Below are positions 6,476 to 14,740 of a stretch of DNA of 41,486 nucleotides, piece after piece (position 1 is the first letter of the stretch; every line of letters begins with the position of its first letter). The notes below the pieces were generated by a model. That model searched no databases. It was not told the DNA's origin and was given only the letters and a program-made list of their open reading frames with translations. Both the position numbers and the translations under genes were made by a program. Origin of the DNA: Clostridia bacterium (lineage in GTDB: Bacteria; Bacillota; Clostridia; Oscillospirales; Acutalibacteraceae); assembly GCA_017442225.1 (NCBI GenBank), contig JAFSAR010000021.1, forward strand, positions 1 to 41,486. The letters run 5' to 3'.

Positions 6476-8549
6476 TGTGTTTTTCTCCTTTTTTCTTATA
6501 AATAATTATTGTTGCAGCAATTGCTCCAATAACAATAATTGCAATTAAAACAATCCATATCCACAACGAACTATTTTCGTAATTGTTGTCTGACTGACCA
6601 AGCTCATCGGTTTCAAGATTGTCGGATCCGGTTTTATCGTTGTTATCATTATTTATATCTACGTCAGAGTCAACGTAGGTATTGGGTTCCGTTTTTATGG
6701 TAGTACCGTCGTATCCGCAGGTGGTGCATTTTTCGTTTTCTGTTTCGTGTGCCAACTGTGTTTCGGCTAGAACTTCCTTACATACTGTACAAATACGCCA
6801 ATGGTTGTTTTCGTCATAGTTCCAATCGTCTGAAATATTGTGGCCCAAAGGTGCGATTACGGTATTATCAATTTTGGTTTTTGCACCTTTGTCTGCAAAG
6901 AAATCCGAACAACCGTCACAGGTGTAATATTCAACGTTGCCGGGCTTGGTACAGGTTGCATCAATCTTAGCAACTTTGGTTAATTTGTGTTTGTGATTTT
7001 TAGCGGGTACAATGATATAGCCGCAAACCGTACATTTTTGTGGTTGCGTTTCGGTGGCTGCGGGGCCGGGGTTGTGGTCTTCGGTAATTGCGTGTGCACC
7101 GCAGTCCTTACACAAATGAGCGTGGTACAAATTACCGCAAGCTATCCATTTGGTTGTGTCGGGATTGTGGTTTTCGTTTTCTTCGATATAAGCAAAACCA
7201 CAAACGGTGCATTTGCCTTTTTGGTTACAAGTAGCTGTACCGCCGCTATGGTCTTCTTGCGTTAGAAAATCTCCGCAGGTAGTACATACCTTGTAATGAT
7301 ACACTTGATTTGTGCGCCAGGCGGATGGTGAGTGGGTATGTGTATCTGTCTGACTGGGCACTGTAAAGGGAATATCATATACCGAAATATATTTAGTGTG
7401 GGATGAACCCATAGTCCAAACTGCAGTATATTTTTTACCGTTCACATAAACCGATGCGCCCTCGGCAAAGGTGTAAGGGTCTTTTGAAACCAAGTTAATA
7501 TCTAGATAATAGGTCTTGCCCGCTTCAAAGGTCTTGTTGTTGAAGTCGTTTAGATTGCTACCGTCTTTGGTGGTAGACCAACCTAAAGAAACGGAATACT
7601 TGCTTGTGGTAGACACAATGCCCGCCTTAGAGGTCGCACCTGCAAAGGGTTCTGTTACATCATAGTTTGCAGATTTAATAACGTTAGCGCCCAAGGGTAT
7701 ATCTTCCCATATTGCTGTGAGGGTAGTATCTTTCCATACAATTATTTTTCTGCCTGATGGTTCAATTCCGTAGTTGCCGGGCCAAATGCTCCAACCTGCA
7801 AAACGCTTTCCCGAGGGCGCGGTAAAACCGCATTCGGGCAGGGTATATTCGCCGTATCGGTTTGTTGCTTTTGACATATTTCCAGTACCGCCGTTTGCAT
7901 CAAAGGTTACGGTGTAGCCGCTTGCAGGTATATCGTTCCAAGATGCATATACGGTGGTATTTTCAAGTACGTTAATCGTATCGTCAGGATCTTTTAAATA
8001 ACTGTTTACTGACCAACCGGCAAAATATTTACCCACAGGGGCAGTGAACATACAGGAAGGCAACTTATAGTTGTCAAAAACACCTGCGATAGAGTCGGTA
8101 GTATTGCTTCCATCATTTTTATTAAATGTTACGGTATAGGTGGGACAAGTGGGGTCAGCCGCATATAGATAAGTGTAACGAAATTCGTTGCCGTCTTTAC
8201 TGTAGCATCCCGTTGTACCACCGTTAATGGTAAACACGCAGTCTTCTGCAAATGTATAGCCAAATTTGGCTCGAAAAATTACTCTAAGCTCATAACGTTC
8301 GTGAGTTTTGAACTCGACTGCACTTGCAGGAGTGACGGTGCCATATGCCATTAATCCCCACTCGTCTACATCGGCATAATACTTTTGAGGGTCCGATGAC
8401 ACTGCAGAAAGATCGGGAAGTTTTCCGCCAACGGGCGGTGTTATTGTAATATTGGCAGAAGTAATTTCAATTTCCGCTGCAGATGCCGTCATCGGCAACA
8501 AACCAATAACCAACACAAAGCAAAGCAATAACACTAAAACTTTCTTCAT
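6456..8549 (-). CDS. Secreted membrane-anchored protein with InlB-type repeats and CxxC knuckles
   Basis: A 697-residue surface protein. The signal peptide spans 1-24 (cleavage after ASA). A first beta-rich block (about 25-135) is related to those of the downstream protein. Two Listeria-Bacteroides InlB B-repeats follow (about 137-206 and 211-283; hallmarks YTVTF, LPxC, FAGWS). The C-terminal half has seven regularly spaced CxxC knuckles (for example CTTCGD, CTVCGF, CKDCGA, CDGCSD, CTVCKE) mixed with His, a pattern of many Firmicutes surface proteins that may bind metal. It ends in an acidic spacer, a transmembrane helix and a basic tail. AAAGGAG upstream supports the ATG at 8549. It heads the operon with 5114-6475 and lies divergent from the 7TM-LuxR regulator. 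Confidence 0.8.
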   Translation of the reverse strand: MKKVLVLLLCFVLVIGLLPMTASAAEIEITSANITITPPVGGKLPDLSAVSSDPQKYYADVDEWGLMAYGTVTPASAVEFKTHERYELRVIFRAKFGYTFAEDCVFTINGGTTGCYSKDGNEFRYTYLYAADPTCPTYTVTFNKNDGSNTTDSIAGVFDNYKLPSCMFTAPVGKYFAGWSVNSYLKDPDDTINVLENTTVYASWNDIPASGYTVTFDANGGTGNMSKATNRYGEYTLPECGFTAPSGKRFAGWSIWPGNYGIEPSGRKIIVWKDTTLTAIWEDIPLGANVIKSANYDVTEPFAGATSKAGIVSTTSKYSVSLGWSTTKDGSNLNDFNNKTFEAGKTYYLDINLVSKDPYTFAEGASVYVNGKKYTAVWTMGSSHTKYISVYDIPFTVPSQTDTHTHSPSAWRTNQVYHYKVCTTCGDFLTQEDHSGGTATCNQKGKCTVCGFAYIEENENHNPDTTKWIACGNLYHAHLCKDCGAHAITEDHNPGPAATETQPQKCTVCGYIIVPAKNHKHKLTKVAKIDATCTKPGNVEYYTCDGCSDFFADKGAKTKIDNTVIAPLGHNISDDWNYDENNHWRICTVCKEVLAETQLAHETENEKCTTCGYDGTTIKTEPNTYVDSDVDINNDNNDKTGSDNLETDELGQSDNNYENSSLWIWIVLIAIIVIGAIAATIIIYKKKGEKHNEKENF

Positions 8550-8573
8550 AAAATTCTCTCCTTTTAACATTAC

Positions 8574-8602
8574 TTGACCAAAGCAGAAAGATGTGTTATA
8601 AT
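8574..8602 (+). promoter_or_regulatory. Promoter of the 7TM-LuxR regulator gene
   Basis: TTGACC (8574-8579) and TATAAT (8597-8602) with a 17-nt spacer. The predicted start near 8609 gives a leader of about 125 nt that contains the GTGTGGGA boxes. Confidence 0.7.
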
Positions 8603-8612
8603 CTTTAAGTAA

Positions 8613-8646
8613 ATTATAATATAAACTCATATTAAAATCCCCACAC
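8613..8646 (-). promoter_or_regulatory. Possible activator-dependent promoter of the surface-protein operon
   Basis: On the minus strand TATAAT (8613-8618) has no -35 consensus 17 nt upstream. Instead the box GTGTGGGGA (8638-8646) covers the -35 position. This arrangement suits a promoter that needs an activator bound at the box. It is an inference only. Confidence 0.4.
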
Positions 8647-8711
8647 GTTAAAAGGTAAAAAGTGTGGGAGTTTGCGTCTTTTTCTTAAAAAGTGTTGGAA
8701 AAAGTGTGGGA
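8638..8711. promoter_or_regulatory. Cluster of four GTGTGGGA-type boxes
   Basis: GTGTGGGA occurs on the plus strand at 8662-8669 and 8704-8711, GTGTTGGA at 8692-8699, and GTGTGGGGA on the minus strand at 8638-8646. The three plus copies share a preceding AAAA(A). The opposing copies could also fold into a hairpin in the regulator mRNA. Lying between the surface operon and the LuxR-type gene, they are candidate binding sites for that regulator. Confidence 0.5.
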
Positions 8712-8734
8712 ACACGTAAAAATGGGGAGAAAGT

Positions 8735-9697
8735 ATGTCAGGCATATCAATTGTATATATAGCGGCGGCGATATGCTCGCTTGTAATGCTTACCATATAC
8801 AGCATTTGCATAAAAAAGAAAAACACATGGTTTTGGGTATTGTTTTTATGTATTTGTGTAGTAAATGTTGGCTATTTTGCGCTTTCAATTTCTAAAACGC
8901 TTGATTTTGCGCTTATGGCGAATCGAATTGCGTATTTCGGTTCGGTTTTTTTGCCAATGTCGATGCTATTTATAATACTTAATGCAACAGGATTAAAATA
9001 TCACAAATTATTATGGATTCCGCTTGCGCTTCTTGGTGTTGTGGTATTGTTTGTGGCAGCAAGTCCGGGATATCTTGATATATATTACAAGGATGTTTCG
9101 CTTATAACCGTAAACGGTGTTACCGTATTAGACAAGGTTTATGGCTCGTGGCATATGCTTTATTTGTTTTATCTGCTGATATATTTTGTTGTTATGATAG
9201 CGACAGTTGTTCACGCGACAGTAAAAAAGAAATTGGCATCAACAGCACAGGCAATAATGTTACTAAGCGCTGTATTTGTAAACATTTGCGTGTGGCTTAT
9301 TGAGCAGTTTATAGATATAGAACTTGAATTTTTATCTATTTCTTATATTATTACCGAGCTATTCCTTATAGGCGTTTATATAATGATTCAGGAAAATGAA
9401 AAACGCATTGCTCTTGCAAAAGAACAGTTTGCCGCTCAAAACTATATGCAGGAATTACCAATAAACAATGCCGAGTTTTCAGAGCAGACAATAAAATTTT
9501 TCGAGCAAGGTATATTGTCACTTACTCCAACCGAAAAGCTTATTTATGATTTGTATATTGAAGGTAAATCAACCAAAGAAGTTTTGGAACAAATGAATAT
9601 AAAAGAAAATACCCTTAAATACCATAATAAAAACATCTATGGCAAACTGGGTGTTGAATCACGAAAACAATTAAAACAAATTGCAAAACATATTTAA
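8735..9697 (+). CDS. Membrane-embedded LuxR-family transcription regulator with 7TM sensor
   Basis: A 320-residue protein. Residues 1 to about 225 contain seven hydrophobic helices resembling the 7TM sensor found at the N-terminus of some histidine kinases (the NRIAYFGSVFLPMSMLF region is typical). Residues about 263-320 are a LuxR/GerE helix-turn-helix: LTPTEKLIYDLYIEGKS, then NIKENTLKYH as recognition helix, then IYGKLGVESRKQL. So sensing and DNA binding are on one polypeptide, without a kinase or receiver. The signal is unknown, probably a small or membrane-soluble molecule. GGGGAG 6-7 nt upstream supports this start. The gene is divergent from the surface-protein operon and preceded by repeated boxes, making that operon its likely target. 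Confidence 0.85.
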   Translation: MSGISIVYIAAAICSLVMLTIYSICIKKKNTWFWVLFLCICVVNVGYFALSISKTLDFALMANRIAYFGSVFLPMSMLFIILNATGLKYHKLLWIPLALLGVVVLFVAASPGYLDIYYKDVSLITVNGVTVLDKVYGSWHMLYLFYLLIYFVVMIATVVHATVKKKLASTAQAIMLLSAVFVNICVWLIEQFIDIELEFLSISYIITELFLIGVYIMIQENEKRIALAKEQFAAQNYMQELPINNAEFSEQTIKFFEQGILSLTPTEKLIYDLYIEGKSTKEVLEQMNIKENTLKYHNKNIYGKLGVESRKQLKQIAKHI

Positions 9698-9751
9698 AAA
9701 GAAAATATCACGCTGACTTTAGTCAGCATATCACTTAACACACAAAAAGAA

Positions 9752-9786
9752 AGAGAAGACTCGTTACAATTATACGAATCTTCTCT
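9752..9786. terminator. Bidirectional terminator between the regulator and HAD genes
   Basis: 8 pairs (9752-9759 with 9779-9786), a C-A mismatch, then 3 pairs around an 11-nt loop, followed by a T-rich stretch. A smaller hairpin, GCTGACT-TT-AGTCAGC at 9712-9727, precedes it. The flanking genes converge. Confidence 0.7.
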
Positions 9787-9810
9787 TTTCTGTTGTTAGG
9801 GGTTTAGCAT

Positions 9811-10794
9811 TTATTTACCTAAAATTGTGGGGAGCAATGACATAAGTCCGTCATTCTCACGTTTATCATATAGGAATGGCAACATTCCGCTTGGACTTAG
9901 ATTTCCGCCCGCAACACCGAGCGCGGCAAAGCCTGAAAGACGTATCGACATAACGCCTGCGGCAGAGTCTTCTATGCCAACAATTCGTCTTTTGTCGGTA
10001 ACACCGAGCGCCATAGCCGTTTCGGCATAAAGCCACGGATGCGGTTTTGCCTCGATTTCACCCAAAGTACCCGACTGACCCTTGCGGATTGCGGTGCCCG
10101 CGGTGATTATAGCGTCGTAAAAATCTACGGGGTCGCCCATACCGAGTGTCTGGAATGCGTTGAGTATCTCGGGCCACGCCTTTTGATAAAGTCCCGAGGT
10201 TACAAGGCCGATTTTAACACCGTTTTCTTTAAGAGTATATAAAAATTCCTTAAGATTTGGCGCGGGGGTAAATGCGCCTGGTCTGCCTCTGCCTTTCATA
10301 ATCTCATCCATTTCGTACTCGGTAATCTCGAAATACTTGTTTACAGCATCCTTGATATCGGTATTCGGAGAATATTTTTTTATGCAGTACGAAAGATGCT
10401 CGGTTACTGAATAACCCGAAACATGTGGCAAATCCTCGTTTTCAAAATGAAAGTTTTTATCATTTCTCATCCAAGCGGTTACCTGCTCGATAATCCATAT
10501 CCAGAAGCTTTCGCTATGAACACTTGTACCGTCAAGGTCCATAAGCACCGCCTGCGCGGGCGCTTTGAACTCAGGCTTTTTTAATTCGTATATTGCAGGG
10601 TGACCTGCAGATGATTTTACATAAGTGAGTGTCTTGTCATCAAACTCAATAAGCTGCAGTTTTTTGTCAAGGGTAGAGTAGATGCCGTTTACACCGTCTT
10701 TGCCGTTTACAAACAGACCGTTTTCACTGCTTTCAAGCGGTATAAGACATTTCTGCTCTTCGGGTGTCAAAACACCGATACCGTTTATTTTCAT
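9811..10794 (-). CDS. HAD-superfamily hydrolase (beta-phosphoglucomutase-like) with N-terminal extension
   Basis: A 327-residue cytoplasmic protein. The HAD fold starts only at about residue 80. Motif I is DLDGT (D86, D88), motif II the TSG in IGLVTSG, motif III the Lys of AKPHPW, motif IV GIEDSAAG. The large helical cap between motifs I and II is the beta-phosphoglucomutase/phosphatase type. Members dephosphorylate or isomerise sugar phosphates. The first 80 residues are a beta-rich extension that I cannot assign. The gene begins 9 nt after the beta-mannosidase stop, with AAGGTG upstream, so it is co-transcribed; it may act on a phosphorylated sugar from mannoside breakdown (inference). Confidence 0.8.
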   Translation of the reverse strand: MKINGIGVLTPEEQKCLIPLESSENGLFVNGKDGVNGIYSTLDKKLQLIEFDDKTLTYVKSSAGHPAIYELKKPEFKAPAQAVLMDLDGTSVHSESFWIWIIEQVTAWMRNDKNFHFENEDLPHVSGYSVTEHLSYCIKKYSPNTDIKDAVNKYFEITEYEMDEIMKGRGRPGAFTPAPNLKEFLYTLKENGVKIGLVTSGLYQKAWPEILNAFQTLGMGDPVDFYDAIITAGTAIRKGQSGTLGEIEAKPHPWLYAETAMALGVTDKRRIVGIEDSAAGVMSIRLSGFAALGVAGGNLSPSGMLPFLYDKRENDGLMSLLPTILGK

Positions 10795-10803
10795 AATTTC
10801 ACC

Positions 10804-13245
10804 TTATCTATCCCACTCATCAAGCCAATGCTTAACCGTTATATCTTCGGTGGCAAACGGTGCATCAGCCTTGATTTCAATAACGCGCGTCTCGCCCTTT
10901 TCCATATCGAAGAAATTGTCAGACATATACGTGCCGCTAAATTCCGGGACAATTATATTTACCATACGTGCGTAGGCGGCAGTAGCTGTAATAGTAACGG
11001 TAGCGCACTTATCGCACTTGCGCTCGATACTAACCTTAAGCTCGGGGTTTTGCCATTTAACATCCTTCCACAAATCAGGGAAGTAGAAGGTCTTTGTACT
11101 CTCATTATCTACAATAAGCTCTGCTACAAGAATACGGTTTGTGCCGTTTTCGATAATGTCGTCAACATTTACAATCTTGGTAGATTTATTTGCAGCTGCT
11201 GATACTTCAAAAGATTTTTCACTGTAGATATTGCCAGCCGCATCAACATATCTTAATGCAACCGTGCCGTTTACATTGTTTAAGGTATCATTTACAACGT
11301 AAAGGTTCGTGCCGTCTTTGTGCTTGGTGATGATTGGTGCTACGGGTTTATAAGAGCGTTTTGCGGAATAGTATGATGCCTTTGGTATCATATAATAGTC
11401 AAGCAATGCCCATGTGCCGCTGGGCCAGATATCCGAGTACATCCAGAACATTGCGCCGCCGCAGTCACCCTTGCGTGAGCGGTGGAATTCGCTGTCAGCT
11501 CGCACATATTCGCTGTGAAGCGCCATAGAGTGTTTGACATATCCGTTTAGACTGTCGAATTCGCCGAAAGCTTCGGTAGCTGCTTTGATTTGCTTTTCTA
11601 CAAACGGTATGCCGCCGTAGCCGTCATAAGGATTACGTGTAAAATGCAGATTGTAAATATCGTTTACAGGCCACAGGCTTTCCTCGGGTATGTATTTTTT
11701 AAGCGCATCAACACGGCATGCGCCCTGAACGGCAATTTCAGAAGCCAAAGGTGCTTCACGTTCTGCCAAAATATCGCGGAACTCGGTAAAACGACCTCTG
11801 CCTATAGACGGTTCATAGCTATTGACGTGACAGTCACCTGATGTCAGTTCGTTACCGATGCTGCCCAACGAATAGGGTGAAGATGGCATATACGGTCTGG
11901 TACCGTCAATATGGTGACACATTCCGCAAATTGTATAATATGCAAGATGGTCGCCGCGGCTTTTGTGCTCACCGTAGATACCTGTTTTTTCGTTGCCGCC
12001 CGTTGCTACAAAGAAGCTTGGGTGGGTTTGAAGTCGTTGAATTTGATATTCAACCTCCTCAATTACACGTTCACTAAAGCCCTCGTAATCATCGGGAATA
12101 TCAGAACACGCAAACTGAAAGTCCTGCCATACAAGCATACCCGTTTCGTCGCATATGTCAAAGAAAACATCCTTTTCGTAAATACCGCCGCCCCATACAC
12201 GCAGACAGTTAAAGTTGGCGTCGTGCGCCATTTCGATAGCCTTGCGGTATTTAGCATCAGAGATACAGCCCGTCATAATGTCAAGCGGTACCCAGTTAGC
12301 ACCCTTAAGGAATATCTCTTTTCCGTTGATTTTAAAGTTGCAGTAAAACTTTTGTGTGTCGGCAGGTGTTTGATCGTGCTCTATGGTGCGGAAACCGAAG
12401 CGACCTGCTTTTACATATGTTTCCTGTTCATTTTCGATAAGTGTTACCTCATAGTTATATAGGTGAGGCTCGCCCAAGCACTTAGGCCACCAAAGCTTTG
12501 CGTTTTCTACAAAAATATTGCATATTGTTTTGTAGCCTGCTACAGGCACGGTTTTTTCAACCGTCGTAGCATCATCCCATACCTTTACACGAAGGTATTT
12601 GTCCGCTACGTCAAAAGCATTTAAATCCTTGTGCAGATGTATAATAATGGCGGCTCTGCCGTCAAGCTCGGGTCTTATTATAACGTGTGAGATTTCGTTG
12701 GCTGGAATCAGCTCAAGCTCTACATCCTGCCAGATACCCATAGCGGGGAAATTCGGCGCCCAGTCCCAAGAAAAGTGACACTGCGACTTGCGGATAAATA
12801 TACGCTGAATATTAAAGCAAGCAAAGTAGCCCTCGGTGGGATATTTTGCAGCCTGCTCTCGAATTGAAAGCAGTTTTACCGTAAGGGTATTTTCACCGAC
12901 AGAAACAAATTCGTTTATTTTAAATGTATAGCGCAAAAACATATTGTCGGTGTCGGCAATTTTTGTACCGTTTATATATATTTCAGAAAAAGTATCAATG
13001 CCCAAGAAAACGAGGTTAAGTTTGTTTTCGAGCATTTCCTCGGTTACGGTAAACTTTTTCTCATAAATCCAATCTTGCTCTGCTACCCAACCGCAATTAT
13101 TTGCATTGTCAGAGTAGTATGGGTCTGGGATAACAGCGGCATTCATAAGGTCGTTGTGCACGTCACCTGGAACTGTCGCTTTAAAAGTTGCGTCGGTTTT
13201 GGGATTTTTGAGCACCCATTCACCATTTAAAGATATCTTTTTCAT
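10804..13245 (-). CDS. Glycoside hydrolase family 2 beta-mannosidase
   Basis: An 813-residue enzyme with the usual GH2 order: sugar-binding jelly roll (about 1-180, opening LNGEWVLKN), Ig-like sandwich (about 185-290), TIM barrel (about 300-600) and C-terminal beta domains. The predicted acid/base is E419 in GGNEKTG and the nucleophile E503 in ASEIAVQGA. The CGWVAEQDWIYEKKF stretch and WGGGIYEKDVFFDICDETGMLVWQDF are typical of beta-mannosidases. It removes terminal beta-mannose from mannooligosaccharides or N-glycan cores. There is no signal peptide, so it acts in the cytoplasm on imported sugars; no transporter is adjacent. It is followed by the HAD hydrolase and has its own promoter. Confidence 0.9.
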   Translation of the reverse strand: MKKISLNGEWVLKNPKTDATFKATVPGDVHNDLMNAAVIPDPYYSDNANNCGWVAEQDWIYEKKFTVTEEMLENKLNLVFLGIDTFSEIYINGTKIADTDNMFLRYTFKINEFVSVGENTLTVKLLSIREQAAKYPTEGYFACFNIQRIFIRKSQCHFSWDWAPNFPAMGIWQDVELELIPANEISHVIIRPELDGRAAIIIHLHKDLNAFDVADKYLRVKVWDDATTVEKTVPVAGYKTICNIFVENAKLWWPKCLGEPHLYNYEVTLIENEQETYVKAGRFGFRTIEHDQTPADTQKFYCNFKINGKEIFLKGANWVPLDIMTGCISDAKYRKAIEMAHDANFNCLRVWGGGIYEKDVFFDICDETGMLVWQDFQFACSDIPDDYEGFSERVIEEVEYQIQRLQTHPSFFVATGGNEKTGIYGEHKSRGDHLAYYTICGMCHHIDGTRPYMPSSPYSLGSIGNELTSGDCHVNSYEPSIGRGRFTEFRDILAEREAPLASEIAVQGACRVDALKKYIPEESLWPVNDIYNLHFTRNPYDGYGGIPFVEKQIKAATEAFGEFDSLNGYVKHSMALHSEYVRADSEFHRSRKGDCGGAMFWMYSDIWPSGTWALLDYYMIPKASYYSAKRSYKPVAPIITKHKDGTNLYVVNDTLNNVNGTVALRYVDAAGNIYSEKSFEVSAAANKSTKIVNVDDIIENGTNRILVAELIVDNESTKTFYFPDLWKDVKWQNPELKVSIERKCDKCATVTITATAAYARMVNIIVPEFSGTYMSDNFFDMEKGETRVIEIKADAPFATEDITVKHWLDEWDR

Positions 13246-13301
13246 AATGCTTAAATCCTTTCGGGTTATATTAACCTTTGGTTCGACTCTCGTCAGGGTA
13301 A

Positions 13302-13330
13302 ATTATATCTGTATAATAAACATATTGCAA
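13302..13330 (-). promoter_or_regulatory. Promoter of the beta-mannosidase operon
   Basis: On the minus strand, TTGCAA (13325-13330) and TATAAT (13302-13307) with a 17-nt spacer; leader about 50 nt, then AAAGGA before the ATG at 13245. Confidence 0.7.
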
Positions 13331-13362
13331 GACTTTTTGTAAAATTTTGTACAAAATTCTAC

Positions 13363-13391
13363 TTGCTTTTACAAACTAGTTGTACTATACT
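13363..13391 (+). promoter_or_regulatory. Promoter of the antiporter gene
   Basis: TTGCTT (13363-13368) and TATACT (13386-13391) with a 17-nt spacer; the gene starts with GTG at 13431 after GAGGGG. Confidence 0.65.
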
Positions 13392-13430
13392 TACTCTCGT
13401 ACGAATTTTTAAAATCAAGAGGGGATTTAG

Positions 13431-14699
13431 GTGCAGATTTTATTAACCTTATCAGTAGCAATTTTTGCGGGACTTATGCTTTCCCGTGTTGCAAAAAAAT
13501 TAAAGCTTCCTGCAGTAACGGCGTATCTTGTTGCAGGTGTGCTTATCGGACCTTACGTGCTTGGCGCATTAGGAATTGACGGACTGGGCTTTACAAGTCA
13601 TGAAAATGTAAAATCATATAGTCTTTTAAGTGATATAGCGCTTGGTTTTATCGCCTTTGCTATCGGTAATGAGTTCCGTTTGGCACAGCTTAAAAAAATT
13701 GGTAAACAGGCGACTGTAATCGGTATTTTTCAAGCTGTAATTACAACACTTATAGTTGATGCCGCGCTTATCGGTCTGCATTTTATAATACCCGACAAAT
13801 TACCGCTTCCTGCAGCGATAGTGCTTGGCGCCGTCGCCGCCGCAACCGCCCCTGCGGCTACACTTATGGTAGTTCGTCAGTACAAGGCAAAGGGCCCCGT
13901 TACCGACGTTTTGCTACCTGTAGTAGCGCTTGACGATGCGGTAGGTTTAGTTGTGTTTGCAATTTCTTTCGGTGTTGCAAAGGCTATGATAAGCGGCAGT
14001 GTTGACCTGATTTCTGTAATTATAGAGCCGATTGTCGAGGTAGTTATGTCGTTGTTGCTCGGCTTCGTTATGGGCGCAATATTTACTTTCTTTGAAAGAT
14101 TTTTCCATTCGCGTTCAAAGCGACTTGCTATGTCGGTTGCGTTTGTTCTTGCAACTGTGGGCCTTTCACAGTTAGATTTCCATATATTTGGTATTCACGT
14201 GGTATTTTCATCACTGCTTGTTTGTATGATGCTCGGCACAGTATTCTGCAATATGTGTGATTTTTCTGAAAATCTTATGGACCGACTCGACCGTTGGACC
14301 GCGCCTTTATTTATACTGTTCTTTGTAATAAGCGGCGCAGAATTTGAACTTTCTATTTTTAAGGACCTTACTATAGTACTAATCGGTGTGGTTTACATAC
14401 TTTTCCGTTGCTTAGGTAAATATCTTGGCGCTCGCATCAGCTCACAAATGGTAAAAAGCGACCCCAATATTATAAAATATTTGGGTATAACATTGTTCCC
14501 GCAAGCAGGCGTTGCGCTCGGTATGGCAATCAAGGCTGAAAAACTTGGTGAAATGGGTATAATTATCGCAAACATTACACTGTTTGCCGTTCTGATTTAC
14601 GAGCTTGTCGGTCCCGCTCTTACAAAAATGTCACTTTTAAAGGCTGGCGAAATCGATCCCGAGGGCGCCGTCAGCGCAAGACAAAAGGATACAAAATAA
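13431..14699 (+). CDS. CPA2-type cation/proton antiporter
   Basis: A 422-residue integral membrane protein with about twelve helices and no C-terminal nucleotide-binding domain. Family signs are LKLPAVTAYLVAGVLIGP in the first helices, the conserved GAVAAATAPAATLMVVRQ segment, and PVVALDDAVGLVVFAISF, whose paired aspartates match the ion-binding DD of CPA2 exchangers. Such proteins exchange Na+ or K+ for protons in pH and salt homeostasis. The ion is not deducible. The start is GTG, chosen for GAGGGG 6-7 nt upstream and because the reading begins right at the first helix. It is monocistronic, with its own promoter and terminator. Confidence 0.9.
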   Translation: MQILLTLSVAIFAGLMLSRVAKKLKLPAVTAYLVAGVLIGPYVLGALGIDGLGFTSHENVKSYSLLSDIALGFIAFAIGNEFRLAQLKKIGKQATVIGIFQAVITTLIVDAALIGLHFIIPDKLPLPAAIVLGAVAAATAPAATLMVVRQYKAKGPVTDVLLPVVALDDAVGLVVFAISFGVAKAMISGSVDLISVIIEPIVEVVMSLLLGFVMGAIFTFFERFFHSRSKRLAMSVAFVLATVGLSQLDFHIFGIHVVFSSLLVCMMLGTVFCNMCDFSENLMDRLDRWTAPLFILFFVISGAEFELSIFKDLTIVLIGVVYILFRCLGKYLGARISSQMVKSDPNIIKYLGITLFPQAGVALGMAIKAEKLGEMGIIIANITLFAVLIYELVGPALTKMSLLKAGEIDPEGAVSARQKDTK

Positions 14700-14706
14700 A
14701 AAATCA

Positions 14707-14739
14707 CAGCACCTGTTTTAAAAGCAGGTGCTGTTTTTT
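14707..14739. terminator. Terminator between antiporter and kinase genes
   Basis: A perfect 9-bp stem (14707-14715 with 14725-14733) and 9-nt loop followed by TTTTTT. A-rich bases on the other side let it work for the converging kinase operon too. Confidence 0.9.
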
Positions 14740-14740
14740 G

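Noticed and set aside
9712..9727. GCTGACT-TT-AGTCAGC as the main terminator of the 7TM-LuxR gene
   Set aside because: It has no T-run and a very small loop; the hairpin at 9752-9786 with a T-rich tail is a better candidate.
11911..12462. A 183-residue plus-strand frame inside the beta-mannosidase gene
   Set aside because: It lies wholly opposite a clear GH2 gene, has no family resemblance and no ribosome binding site.
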